Shown: positions 1 to 7,958, numbered from the stretch's first letter. The stretch: DNA of 15,936 bases from Methylophaga sp. (GCA_013139345.1 WTAY01000132.1:1-15936); one strand, 5' to 3'. The notes: generated by a model from the letters alone, not told the origin. Program-made: numbers and translations.

Positions 1-831
1 AAATTTGGTCGCCAAGAAATCACTTACCGCGGTGCTCCATTTCATCGTTTTATCGGTACTGTTTTATGGCGTCAAAATCACCAATCATTTGATGGATTGA
101 CATTAAGTAATACTTCTATTGCGGATACTGAGGTGAACTATGCGTATATCAATAAAAGACATACGATTACTGGTGGTACACAGGAAATGGATTCACATTT
201 AGTAAACATTAAATATAAAGGTTTACCATTTGGAACATTAGAAGGGTATGGTTACTTCCTTGAATTTGAAGAAGCCCCTACATCATCATCTAAAACATTA
301 GGTTTACGTTTTTCAGGTGCTAAAGCAGTATCTGAAGATGTGAAAGTTATCTACACGGCAGAATATGCAAAGCAAGATGACTATAAAGACGGCACAATGG
401 AAGGTCAAAACTATTACCTTGGTGAACTAGGTGCTAAATATAAAGGTTGGTTGGCTAAATTCTCATATGAAATGCAGCAAGGTGATGGAACTGATGCATT
501 TACAACACCATTAGGTACTAATCATGCCTTCCAAGGTTGGGCTGATGTATTTCTGAATACAAAAAATGCTACGGGCGGTCGTGGACTTGAAGATATGTAC
601 TTCACGGTTGTAGGTAAAGTATTGGGCGCTAAAGTTGTGGCTGTTTACCATGATTTTGAAACGGATCAAGATGGTTTAGATGCCGGTGAAGAATTTGATA
701 TTCTGGCCCAAAAAACTTTTAAAGAGCATTACACAGTTGGTGTGAAATACTCTGATTACGATGCAGGCGATGCGGCCTTAAATCTAGTCGATACAGAAAA
801 GTTCTGGCTCTACGGTCAAATTAAGTTCTAA
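1..831 (+). CDS. Alginate-export-like outer-membrane porin, 3' part (5' end outside window)
   Basis: The frame is open from the first base, giving 276 visible residues to a TAA at 829-831, so the N-terminus and signal peptide lie outside the window. The visible part starts with a GRQEI segment followed by FIGTVLWRQNHQSFDG (about residues 17-32). This combination is typical of the alginate_exp family of outer-membrane beta-barrels. The rest alternates short polar and aromatic stretches with Gly/Asp-rich turns and ends in KF, a C-terminal aromatic residue as expected for a BAM-inserted barrel. The probable role is passage of an anionic or hydrophobic solute through the outer membrane. The substrate cannot be read from sequence, and the family name does not prove alginate export. 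It is followed by a terminator, so it is the last gene of its transcript. Confidence 0.7.
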   Translation, partial: KFGRQEITYRGAPFHRFIGTVLWRQNHQSFDGLTLSNTSIADTEVNYAYINKRHTITGGTQEMDSHLVNIKYKGLPFGTLEGYGYFLEFEEAPTSSSKTLGLRFSGAKAVSEDVKVIYTAEYAKQDDYKDGTMEGQNYYLGELGAKYKGWLAKFSYEMQQGDGTDAFTTPLGTNHAFQGWADVFLNTKNATGGRGLEDMYFTVVGKVLGAKVVAVYHDFETDQDGLDAGEEFDILAQKTFKEHYTVGVKYSDYDAGDAALNLVDTEKFWLYGQIKF

Positions 832-859
832 GCGAATTTAATAGCATAAGAATAAGATA

Positions 860-892
860 GGCAATAAATCATATGGTTTATTGCCTTTTTTT
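860..892 (+). terminator. Rho-independent terminator of the porin gene
   Basis: Perfect 9-bp arms GGCAATAAA (860-868) and TTTATTGCC (877-885) enclose an 8-base loop. A run of seven T (886-892) follows directly. It lies 28 bases after the porin stop codon. Confidence 0.9.
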
Positions 893-973
893 GTAAATAA
901 AGAAAATGTGATATGTCTGTGAAGAGTGTAATAAGTATGTGATTGAGGATATTAATTGCAATGTAATAATTCT

Positions 974-990
974 AGGCTTGTTTTTTGCTT
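974..990 (+). promoter_or_regulatory. Candidate sigma-54 (-24/-12) promoter of the chemotaxis gene
   Basis: The stretch aGGCttGttttTTGCtt keeps GG and GC exactly 10 bases apart. It matches 9 of the 12 defined positions of the RpoN consensus TGGCACG-N4-TTGCW. The predicted start would be near 1000, about 35 bases before the ATG at 1035. Sigma-54 control of motility and chemotaxis genes is known in several gammaproteobacteria. No upstream activator site was identified, so this remains a motif-level call. No convincing sigma-70 pair was found in the 142 bases between the terminator and the ATG. Confidence 0.45.
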
Positions 991-1034
991 GTAAGAATAT
1001 AAGTTAAGGTAAATTTGAGTAAGGATATAAAGGT

Positions 1035-3047
1035 ATGAATGTCGCGATACAGTTAATGAATAAATTAAGCTACCCAAAGAAAATGCTACTGATCTCTATA
1101 GTGTTTTTAGTACCGATCGTTTTATTAATAACGTTACTTTTGAGCCAGTTAGGTAGTGGTATAGCCACTGCTGAGAAAGAAACTAGAGGTTTGGAGTTTG
1201 TTAAAACCGTGCGTCAAATGTACCAACACTTGCCGCAGCATCGAGGAATGACGAATGCTTATTTAAACGGTTCGAGTAGCTTTAAAAGTAAAATCCTTAG
1301 TAAGAGAAAGGAAATAGTTGCCGATATTGCAGCAATTGATGCCGTTAATAGCCGCCTTGGTGAGGAATTTAGCACTCAGTCACTATGGGCAGAAATCAAA
1401 CAAGATTGGAAACAACTTGAGCCTAATGCGTTTTATAATCCTGCAAAGCAAACTTTCCAAGAACATACGGCATTAATTGCTAAGATTTATACATTATTTG
1501 AACATATAAGTAATAAGTCTGGTTTGGTGCTTGATCCTGAGTTGAATACTTTCTACATCATGGATGCGATTGTGTATCGACTACCAAATGTAACAGAAAA
1601 TTTAGGTCAATCACGAGGTATGGGCTCAGGTATCGCTGCGGGCGGTACTATTAGTCTTGACCAGCGAATAGCATTAGGAACACTATTAGCGAGAATTGAA
1701 AGTAATGCTAAAGCTGTAAATGATGGCATGGCTATAGCCTTGGAAGAAAATCCACAGCTTAAAGTTGAGCTGTCAGCACTATTAGAAAGTTCAAAATCAG
1801 CAACAGATAACTTTATTGATAAGGTGACCTCTGAATTGTTAACTGCTGAATTTATCAGCAGTAACTCATCTGATATTTTTGCAGCAGGTACTGCAGCAAT
1901 TAAGGCGAACTACCAAGTCTATGATACTTTGGTTCCAGTATTAGATAGATTGTTTCAAGATCGGGTTGATAGGTTTGCAAGTCAGCGCCTTACAACATTG
2001 GTAACCGTATTAATTACGTTACTGATCGCAATTTATTTATTTGTGGGTTTTTATAAGTCAATGATTACTGCTGTGCAAAAACTTCGAGCGGCAACGCAGA
2101 GAGTTTCTGATGGTGATCTCACCATAAATGTAGATTGTGGCACTGAAGATGAGTTGAAAGAAGTCGAAGTTGCTCTAAATGCGATGGTTAAGCATTTAAA
2201 TACCACGGTTAAAAGCCTAGGTTCAAATGCATCTTTATTAGCATCAGCATCAGAAGAATTATCGGCAACAACAAGTCAGGCACGTGCTGGTGCTCAAGAA
2301 CAGCAACAGCAAACAGATCAGATTGCAACAGCAATGAATGAAATGACCTCAACAGTGCAAGAGATTGCTAGAAATGCAGAACTCGTGGCTGCGGAGTCAC
2401 ATACTGCAGATCGTGAAGCGAAAGAAGGTAGTACTATTATTTCGGCTACCATTAAATCTATTACGGATCTTTCAGGTGAAGTCGGTGAAGCTGCAGAGGT
2501 TATTCATCAACTTGAGAAAAATAGTAACGATATAGGTACAGTATTAGACGTTATTAAAAGCATTGCAGAACAAACCAACCTTCTTGCTTTGAATGCCGCT
2601 ATTGAGGCTGCTCGTGCCGGTGAGCATGGACGAGGATTTGCCGTGGTTGCCGATGAAGTAAGAACATTAGCAAGTCGAACACAAGAATCCACAGAACAAA
2701 TTCAGAACATGGTGAGTAGTCTGCAAACTCATACGCATAAAGCGGTTGAGGTAATGGACTCTGATACAAAACATGCAATGAAAATGGCAGAATCAACAGG
2801 TAGTGCTACTGAGTCTATCGATCGTATCGTTGAATCTGTGACTAAAATATCCGATATGAGCACACAGGTTGCCAGTGCTTCTGAAGAACAAAGTTTGGTA
2901 TCTGAAGAGATTAACCGGAATATTGTTCGTATTGCAGATCTTTCTGTAGAAAGTATGAGTGGTTCAGAACAGATCGCACTAGGTAGTGATGAGTTGGCTA
3001 AGTTAGCCAGTGAACTTGAAATGGTTGTTGCTCATTTCAAAGTGTAA
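1035..3047 (+). CDS. Methyl-accepting chemotaxis protein with NIT-like periplasmic sensor
   Basis: A 670-residue transmembrane chemoreceptor that would signal to CheA/CheW at the inner membrane. TM1 is about residues 15-38. A roughly 275-residue, mostly helical periplasmic region follows and carries QHRGM and QSRGM motifs, resembling the nitrate/nitrite-sensing (NIT) type of four-helix sensor. TM2 is about 318-340, and a HAMP domain is about 341-393. The cytoplasmic signalling hairpin tip lies at about 510-552 (IAEQTNLLALNAAIEAARAG, then GFAVVADEVRTLA), which is near-invariant in MCPs. The protein ends in HFKV with no CheR/CheB-tethering pentapeptide. The start is set by AAGG at 1021-1024 and 1030-1033 ahead of the ATG. 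It is a single-gene unit between two terminators, with no che genes beside it. The ligand is unknown; NIT-like is inferred from motifs only. Confidence 0.93.
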   Translation: MNVAIQLMNKLSYPKKMLLISIVFLVPIVLLITLLLSQLGSGIATAEKETRGLEFVKTVRQMYQHLPQHRGMTNAYLNGSSSFKSKILSKRKEIVADIAAIDAVNSRLGEEFSTQSLWAEIKQDWKQLEPNAFYNPAKQTFQEHTALIAKIYTLFEHISNKSGLVLDPELNTFYIMDAIVYRLPNVTENLGQSRGMGSGIAAGGTISLDQRIALGTLLARIESNAKAVNDGMAIALEENPQLKVELSALLESSKSATDNFIDKVTSELLTAEFISSNSSDIFAAGTAAIKANYQVYDTLVPVLDRLFQDRVDRFASQRLTTLVTVLITLLIAIYLFVGFYKSMITAVQKLRAATQRVSDGDLTINVDCGTEDELKEVEVALNAMVKHLNTTVKSLGSNASLLASASEELSATTSQARAGAQEQQQQTDQIATAMNEMTSTVQEIARNAELVAAESHTADREAKEGSTIISATIKSITDLSGEVGEAAEVIHQLEKNSNDIGTVLDVIKSIAEQTNLLALNAAIEAARAGEHGRGFAVVADEVRTLASRTQESTEQIQNMVSSLQTHTHKAVEVMDSDTKHAMKMAESTGSATESIDRIVESVTKISDMSTQVASASEEQSLVSEEINRNIVRIADLSVESMSGSEQIALGSDELAKLASELEMVVAHFKV

Positions 3048-3103
3048 TGACTTAAATAAAAATATGTTTGTTATATAAGAAACATGTTTTTATGGAAATA
3101 ATT

Positions 3104-3142
3104 AAAAGGGCTATTACGTTAAAAGTAATAGCCCTTTTTTTT
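3104..3142 (+). terminator. Rho-independent terminator after the chemotaxis gene
   Basis: Perfect 14-bp arms AAAAGGGCTATTAC (3104-3117) and GTAATAGCCCTTTT (3125-3138) enclose a 7-base loop. A T run at 3135-3142 overlaps the second arm. The A-tract/T-tract symmetry could also stop transcription from the other side, but no opposing gene is present. Confidence 0.93.
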
Positions 3143-3200
3143 AGTAAGAATTTGATAATATCATTATGATTAAATGAGATAGTAGTACGGTGTAGTGGGG

Positions 3201-3206
3201 TATACT
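3201..3206 (+). promoter_or_regulatory. Possible -10 box of the ccm operon
   Basis: TATACT matches the sigma-70 -10 consensus at 5 of 6 positions. It would start transcription near 3213, leaving a leader of about 40 bases before the ccmA ATG. No good -35 sits 16-18 bases upstream, so the call is weak. The promoter must lie between the terminator at 3104-3142 and 3255, because the terminator isolates ccmA from the gene before it. Confidence 0.3.
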
Positions 3207-3254
3207 ATTGCTTTTTGTTTATGGCAAAGCAGAAGTAGATTTCATACGGAAAAT

Positions 3255-3878
3255 ATGGCTCTAGAAGTAAAAAATATACATTGTTCTCGCGGTCATCGCC
3301 AACTTTTTACTGGATTGAATTTTAGTTTGAATTCAGGTGAAGTGTTGTTAGTTGAGGGCAAAAATGGCAGTGGTAAAAGTACATTACTAAAAATAGTGTC
3401 GGGTCTTCGTCGTCCTGATTCTGGTGATGTTCTGTGGAATAAACAAAGCCTATCGTCTATTTTTTCAGAATATACACAACAATTAGTATGGCTAAGTCAT
3501 CGCAATGGTATTAATGATAGTTTGACGGCGAAAGAGAATATTCAGGTTTCAATAAGTTTATCTAAATCAACAGATGTAAATATTAAGAAGGTGTTAGAAA
3601 AGATAGGTTTAAATGCGTATGCCAATACACCGGTTCGACAGTTTTCAGCAGGAATGAAAAGAAGGTTGGCCTTATCTAGGCTACTCACTCAAAAAGCACA
3701 ATTATGGGTTTTGGATGAACCACAAGGCGCTTTAGATAAAGCAGGAATAAAGTTGTTAGAGAGCTTAGTGGAAGAACATGTGGCAAATGACGGCATGGTG
3801 ATTATGTCATCTCATCATGATGTTCAATTTGAAAACATTACCATTAACACGTTGCAGTTATATACCCATGATAAATGA
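3255..3878 (+). CDS. ccmA: Cytochrome c maturation heme exporter ATPase CcmA
   Basis: ATPase subunit of the CcmAB complex, which uses ATP to release holo-CcmE from CcmC/D during cytochrome c maturation; it acts on the cytoplasmic face. Visible are Walker A GKNGSGKST (residues 35-43), the CcmA-style signature FSAGMKRR, Walker B LWVLDEP and an H-loop histidine in SSHHD. I start at the ATG at 3255 (MALEVKN), giving 207 residues, the length of E. coli CcmA. An in-frame GTG at 3195 would add 20 residues, but it lies upstream of the possible -10 box at 3201 and adds no family-like sequence. The last five residues (YTHDK) and the TGA are encoded by the end of MITE-like element A. Without the element, the gene would stop at a TAG after NTLQL. 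Confidence 0.95.
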   Translation: MALEVKNIHCSRGHRQLFTGLNFSLNSGEVLLVEGKNGSGKSTLLKIVSGLRRPDSGDVLWNKQSLSSIFSEYTQQLVWLSHRNGINDSLTAKENIQVSISLSKSTDVNIKKVLEKIGLNAYANTPVRQFSAGMKRRLALSRLLTQKAQLWVLDEPQGALDKAGIKLLESLVEEHVANDGMVIMSSHHDVQFENITINTLQLYTHDK

Positions 3879-4007
3879 AGATGTAGATTCTACCCTCTGT
3901 CATCCTCGAGTGTTTTTATCGAGGATCTATTGTCTTAAACAGATCCCAGCTAAAAGCTGCTGGGATGACGAAATAAAAAATCTGCATATTGAATGAGTAT
4001 CGGTATA
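3861..4007 (+). mobile_element. MITE-like element A between ccmA and ccmB (147 bp with TA duplications)
   Basis: No transposase is encoded. The left end (TATACCCATGATAAATGAAG) and the reverse complement of the right end (TATACCGATACTCATTCAAT) are imperfect inverted repeats. If the target duplication is TA (3861-3862 and 4006-4007), the element proper is 3863-4005. The core at 3897-3969 is identical at 72 of 73 positions to element B read on the other strand. The core holds two hairpins: ATCCTCGA/TCGAGGAT (3902-3909, 3919-3926) and ATCCCAGC/GCTGGGAT (3943-3950, 3959-3966). They are framed by GTCATCC and GGGATGAC. The left end overlaps the last codons and stop of ccmA. The right end supplies an in-frame ATG at 3993 ahead of ccmB. 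The terminal repeats are more diverged than those of element B, which suggests an older insertion. Confidence 0.85.
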
Positions 4008-4013
4008 GATCAT

Positions 4014-4691
4014 ATGACGACATTCCACAGCCTTTACTTATTGATCAGCAGAGAGTTTTTGATTGCGTTTCGACATCGCCATGAAGCATTAAATCCGTTA
4101 CTGTTTTTTGTTTTAGTATGCTTATTATTTCCCTTGGGCATTGGTCCTTCTCCACAACTCTTAAATACCATTGCACCAGGTATTATTTGGGCGGCAGCAT
4201 TACTCGCTATTTTAATGTCTCTGGGCAATGTGTTTCGAGCAGAATATGAGGATGGTACGCTGGAATTAATGGTGCTGGCAAACCAGCCTTTAGTGGTGCT
4301 CACGCTAATTAAATTACTCGCCCATTGGTTGCTGAATGTATTTCCATTGATTTTACTTTCTCCCATTATTGCATCTGCATTGGGTATGGACTTTGACGTT
4401 CAAATCACACTAATTTCAAGTTTATTACTAGGCACGCCTGTACTTTTATTAGTGGGAGCAACGGTTGCAACATTAACACTGGTGATTCCACAAAATGGAA
4501 TGTTATTAGCTTTGCTTGTTTTGCCTTTATATGTACCTGTACTAATATTTGGCAGCAGTGCTGTTAGTGCAACAGCGATAGGTATGTCAGCAGCAGGACC
4601 GCTTTATGTACTCGCTGCATTATGTATTTTAAGTCTCACCTTATCGCCTTTTGCAATTGTTGCAGCAATCAAAACAGGGGTTTCACAATGA
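4014..4691 (+). CDS. ccmB: Cytochrome c maturation heme exporter permease CcmB
   Basis: Inner-membrane permease partner of CcmA. From the ATG at 4014 the protein has 225 residues, close to the usual length of about 220. It starts MTTFHSLYLLISREFLIAFR, with the amphipathic N-terminus typical of CcmB (RE...AFR). About six hydrophobic helices follow, and the conserved EYEDGTLE motif lies in the first cytoplasmic loop. An in-frame ATG at 3993 would add seven residues (MSIGIDH), all encoded by the end of element A or its flank, so 4014 is probably the ancestral start. Neither ATG has a clear Shine-Dalgarno sequence. The stop overlaps the ccmC start as ATGA. CcmA-CcmB coupling is lost here because the element separates the two genes. 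Confidence 0.93.
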   Translation: MTTFHSLYLLISREFLIAFRHRHEALNPLLFFVLVCLLFPLGIGPSPQLLNTIAPGIIWAAALLAILMSLGNVFRAEYEDGTLELMVLANQPLVVLTLIKLLAHWLLNVFPLILLSPIIASALGMDFDVQITLISSLLLGTPVLLLVGATVATLTLVIPQNGMLLALLVLPLYVPVLIFGSSAVSATAIGMSAAGPLYVLAALCILSLTLSPFAIVAAIKTGVSQ

Positions 4692-5434
4692 TGAAATGGC
4701 TCCACACCATGGCATCATCAGCATGGTTCTACCGCTTCTCTGGGAAAGTGATTCCATGGTTAATGACACTCTTTGTTGTGTTGTTTTTATACGGACTTTA
4801 CGGTGGTTTAGTAACTGCACCAGCAGACTATCAGCAGGGTGATGCATTTCGAATTATCTATATTCATGTGCCATCAGCTTGGATGTCACTGTTCGTTTAT
4901 ATTGTTATGGCTGTGTATGCCTTTATTGCCTTGGTATGGCGAATAAAATTAGCTGAAGTGCTACTAATAAGTAGTGCACCTGTCGGTGCTGCATTTACCT
5001 TTATGGCCTTAGTGACGGGATCTCTATGGGGTAAACCTATGTGGGGAACATGGTGGAGTTGGGATGCTCGTTTAACCTCTGAATTACTCTTATTGTTTTT
5101 ATATTGGGGTGTGATTGGTTTATATGCAGCCATTGAAGACAAACGCACAGCATCACGTGCCGTATCTATTCTGACCCTAATTGGCGTGGTTAATATCCCG
5201 ATTATTCACTATTCCGTAGAGTGGTGGAATACCTTGCATCAGGGGGCAAGCGTTACTATGACTGATAAACCCAGTATGCCTATTGAAATGTTAATTCCAC
5301 TGCTAGTGATGGCAACAGCATTTAAAGTGTATTACGCGATTTCTTTATTGATTCGAACACGAGCCGAATTGGTTGAACGAGAACCCAATAGTAAATGGGT
5401 AAAACAGGTGATTGAGGAAAGTAATCATGGGTGA
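4688..5434 (+). CDS. ccmC: Heme-handling membrane protein CcmC
   Basis: This 248-residue inner-membrane protein attaches heme to CcmE. It carries the tryptophan-rich WWD heme-handling motif MWGTWWSWDARLTSE (about residues 118-132). The two heme-ligand histidines sit at H60 (in HVPSAW) and H184 (in NTLHQG), the same numbers as in E. coli CcmC. Six hydrophobic helices are visible. I chose the ATG at 4688, which overlaps the ccmB stop as ATGA. The next ATG (4691) is an equally possible start one codon later. Upstream extension of the frame to 4622 runs inside ccmB and is not credible. Confidence 0.96.
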   Translation: MMKWLHTMASSAWFYRFSGKVIPWLMTLFVVLFLYGLYGGLVTAPADYQQGDAFRIIYIHVPSAWMSLFVYIVMAVYAFIALVWRIKLAEVLLISSAPVGAAFTFMALVTGSLWGKPMWGTWWSWDARLTSELLLLFLYWGVIGLYAAIEDKRTASRAVSILTLIGVVNIPIIHYSVEWWNTLHQGASVTMTDKPSMPIEMLIPLLVMATAFKVYYAISLLIRTRAELVEREPNSKWVKQVIEESNHG

Positions 5435-5600
5435 GTTTTTTTATATGGGCGGTTATGCCTTTCATGTATGGACCTCGTATGCGTTAGCATTTGTAGTGCT
5501 ATTCATAAACATTGTCGGACCAAGTATGAGACACAAAAGAAATATACAAAGCGCCAGTGATTTTCAACAACACAATGGGACGATATCTGATGACACCTAG
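5427..5600 (+). CDS. ccmD: Heme exporter accessory protein CcmD
   Basis: A small single-span membrane protein of 57 residues that stabilises the CcmC-CcmE complex and helps release holo-CcmE. It starts MGEFFYMGGYAFHVWTSYAL, with the MGGYAF.VW.SY pattern diagnostic of CcmD. One hydrophobic helix (about residues 16-33) is followed by a basic segment. GAGGAAA at 5414-5420 gives a well-placed ribosome binding site for the ATG at 5427. The gene overlaps the end of ccmC by 8 bases and the start of ccmE by 11. The C-terminal tail after the basic segment is polar and poorly conserved in the family. Confidence 0.9.
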   Translation: MGEFFYMGGYAFHVWTSYALAFVVLFINIVGPSMRHKRNIQSASDFQQHNGTISDDT

Positions 5601-6027
5601 GCGTAAACAAAGGCTGATAATGGTTGTGTTTATGTTGTTGGGCGTTAGTATCGCAACGGCATTGGCACTAAAAGCATTTAATGAAAATATGATGTTTTTT
5701 TATTCACCTACAGAGATCAAAGCAGGCAAAGCACCGGTGGAACAAGATTTCCGCTTAGGTGGCCTTGTGGTTGATGGAAGTGTGAGAAGAGAGCCTAATA
5801 GCCTCACAGTACTATTTGATTTAACGGACAATAATGAAGTGATTACAGTCCGTTATGACAAAATTCTTCCCGATCTATTTCGAGAAGGTCAGGGCATTAT
5901 TGCTCGAGGTCAACTTAATAAAGAAGGTGTTGTGATTGCTATTGAAGTATTGGCAAAACATGATGAAAACTATATGCCTCCAGAAGTGAGTGATGCATTA
6001 GCTAAAAGTGAGGGTAATAAAGAGTGA
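5590..6027 (+). CDS. ccmE: Periplasmic heme chaperone CcmE
   Basis: CcmE binds heme covalently through a histidine and passes it to CcmF/H. The protein from the ATG at 5590 has 145 residues: a basic N-terminus (MTPRRKQRL), one membrane anchor (about residues 9-28), an OB-fold beta-barrel, then LAKHDENYMPPEV. In that motif H124 is the heme-linking residue and Y128 the axial ligand, equivalent to H130 and Y134 in E. coli. GGGA at 5577-5580 is a plausible ribosome binding site. ATGs at 5557 and 5575 are in frame but lie inside ccmD and lengthen the protein before the basic segment. The TGA overlaps the ccmF GTG. Confidence 0.95.
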   Translation: MTPRRKQRLIMVVFMLLGVSIATALALKAFNENMMFFYSPTEIKAGKAPVEQDFRLGGLVVDGSVRREPNSLTVLFDLTDNNEVITVRYDKILPDLFREGQGIIARGQLNKEGVVIAIEVLAKHDENYMPPEVSDALAKSEGNKE

Positions 6028-7958
6028 TTCCTGAGATAGGCCATGTTGCACTGATCATTGCGTTTATCTTAGCGGTGATTCAAGCTTTAGTACCATTGGT
6101 TGGCGCACAGATAGGTAAAACACGCTGGGTAAACATGGCGACACCAGTAGCGCGAGGCCACTTATTTTTTATTGTATTGGCTTATGCCTGCTTAAGCTAT
6201 TCATTTTTAGTCAATGATTTCTCAGTGCGTTATGTTGCATCAACATCAAATACGGCACTGCCATTGCTATATAAGATCTCTGGTGTATGGGGCGCTCATG
6301 AAGGGTCTTTATTACTGTGGGCATTGTTACTGTCTTCTTGGACGGTTGTAGTGAGCATATTTAGTAAGGGTATTCCTAAGATTATGCTTGCTCGGGTTAT
6401 TAGTGTGATGGGCATGGTGAGTGTCGGTTTTATTTCATTTATGTTATTTACCTCAAATCCATTTGTTCGTTTATTTCCTGCACCGGTTGATGGCCGTAGT
6501 TTAAACCCATTACTTCAAGATCCTGGCTTAGCCATACATCCGCCTATGTTGTATATGGGCTATGTTGGCTTTTCTGTTGCGTTTGCCTTTTCTATTGCAG
6601 CAATGATTGATGGCAAATTAGATTCGGCTTGGGCTAGATGGGTTCGACCGTGGACTAACATTGCTTGGGTCTTTATGACCTTGGGTATTGCTTTAGGTAG
6701 TTGGTGGGCATATTACGAATTAGGCTGGGGCGGCTGGTGGTTTTGGGACCCCGTTGAAAATGCATCACTTATGCCTTGGTTAGTAGGCACGGCCTTGATT
6801 CATTCTCTTGCTGTAACGGAGAAACGTGCCGCCTTTAAATCATGGACGGTATTGCTAGCAATATTTGCCTTCTCATTGAGTTTATTAGGCACATTCTTAG
6901 TTCGTTCAGGGGTATTAACATCCGTACATGCCTTTGCAACTGATCCTGCTCGCGGCGTTTTTATCTTAGTATTTCTCATAATTGTTGTGGGTGGTTCTTT
7001 GTTGTTATATGCATGGCGAGCTCCTTCTTTACGATCTGTCGGTCAATTTTCAATTGTCTCTCGTGAAACCGGCTTATTACTGAATAACGTTATTCTTGCC
7101 ACGATGGCAGGAACTGTCTTACTCGGTACACTTTACCCCTTAGTGTTAGATGCCTTGGGTGTTGGCAAAATTTCAGTGGGGCCTCCTTACTTTAATCAAG
7201 TGATGGTTTGGCTTGCTGTGCCATTGTATTCATTAATGGGCTTGGGCTTTTTCCTTCGTTGGAAAAAGGACAGTGTTTCACGATTAAGTCGTAAGATTGT
7301 GATCCCTCTTTCTGTATCACTCGTGATTGCAGTGCTATTACCTTTATTATTTGCGCCTGAGCAAAGCGGCTTAACGTTTATTGGTTTAATTTCTGCAAGT
7401 TGGGTCGCATTAACGGCATTGTTATGGCTGCTGAACTCAAATACTTCACCATTTAAGCTTCCGGTTTCAACATGGGGTGCTGTGATTGCTCATATTGGTA
7501 TGGCAGTTACTGTTACCGGAATTACTTTAACGTCTGTTTATAGCCATGAAAAAGATGTACGTTTAGCTCCCGGAGAGTTTTATGAAATCGGCGACTATCA
7601 ATTTAAGTTGATTGGGGTGAAAGAAGTCCGTCGTGATAACTATATTGCCTATCAAGGTATTGTTGAAGCGAGTGAAGCAGGCCAGCACCTTGTTTTCTTG
7701 CATCCTGAAAAACGTACGTATAGCCAATCATCAATGCCAATGACTGAAGCGGCTATTGATGCAGGTTTGTTTAGAGACTTATTTGTCGCTTTAGGTGAAC
7801 CTTTAGGAGACGAAAGTTGGAGTTTACGAATTTATCATAAACCGTTTGTACGTTGGATCTGGCTGGGTGCATTGATTATGGCATTTGGTGGTTTATTAGC
7901 TGCAATGGATAAACGTTACCGACGTTATACAAAAACACATGCTGAGGTGGCGAAATAA
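6024..7958 (+). CDS. ccmF: Heme lyase subunit CcmF
   Basis: A large polytopic inner-membrane protein of 644 residues (E. coli CcmF has 647) that transfers heme from CcmE to apocytochrome c together with CcmH/I. The GTG start at 6024 gives MIPEIGHVALIIAFILAVIQ, matching the conserved CcmF N-terminus, and overlaps the ccmE stop as GTGA. The WWD domain WGGWWFWDPVENA lies at about residues 235-247. Further family landmarks are VWGAHEGSLLLW, LLQDPGLAIHPPMLYMGY, FLVRSGVLTSVHAFA and a long periplasmic region before the last helix. There is no sign of splitting or frameshift. The TAA touches the ccmG ATG (TAATG). Confidence 0.97.
   Translation: MIPEIGHVALIIAFILAVIQALVPLVGAQIGKTRWVNMATPVARGHLFFIVLAYACLSYSFLVNDFSVRYVASTSNTALPLLYKISGVWGAHEGSLLLWALLLSSWTVVVSIFSKGIPKIMLARVISVMGMVSVGFISFMLFTSNPFVRLFPAPVDGRSLNPLLQDPGLAIHPPMLYMGYVGFSVAFAFSIAAMIDGKLDSAWARWVRPWTNIAWVFMTLGIALGSWWAYYELGWGGWWFWDPVENASLMPWLVGTALIHSLAVTEKRAAFKSWTVLLAIFAFSLSLLGTFLVRSGVLTSVHAFATDPARGVFILVFLIIVVGGSLLLYAWRAPSLRSVGQFSIVSRETGLLLNNVILATMAGTVLLGTLYPLVLDALGVGKISVGPPYFNQVMVWLAVPLYSLMGLGFFLRWKKDSVSRLSRKIVIPLSVSLVIAVLLPLLFAPEQSGLTFIGLISASWVALTALLWLLNSNTSPFKLPVSTWGAVIAHIGMAVTVTGITLTSVYSHEKDVRLAPGEFYEIGDYQFKLIGVKEVRRDNYIAYQGIVEASEAGQHLVFLHPEKRTYSQSSMPMTEAAIDAGLFRDLFVALGEPLGDESWSLRIYHKPFVRWIWLGALIMAFGGLLAAMDKRYRRYTKTHAEVAK

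Noticed and set aside
2507..2796. Minus-strand ORFs under the chemoreceptor signalling domain
   Set aside because: They are antisense shadows of the highly conserved MCP hairpin.
3195..3254. GTG start extending ccmA by 20 residues
   Set aside because: The extra residues are unlike CcmA N-termini, the ATG at 3255 gives the usual family length, and a possible -10 box lies just inside the extension.
3927..3960. Outward promoter inside element A driving ccmB
   Set aside because: TTGTCT at 3930 has no acceptable -10 at 16-18 bases, so I could not support a promoter.
4034..4366. 110-codon minus-strand ORF inside ccmB
   Set aside because: It lies entirely antisense to a clear ccmB coding frame and shows no recognisable protein features.
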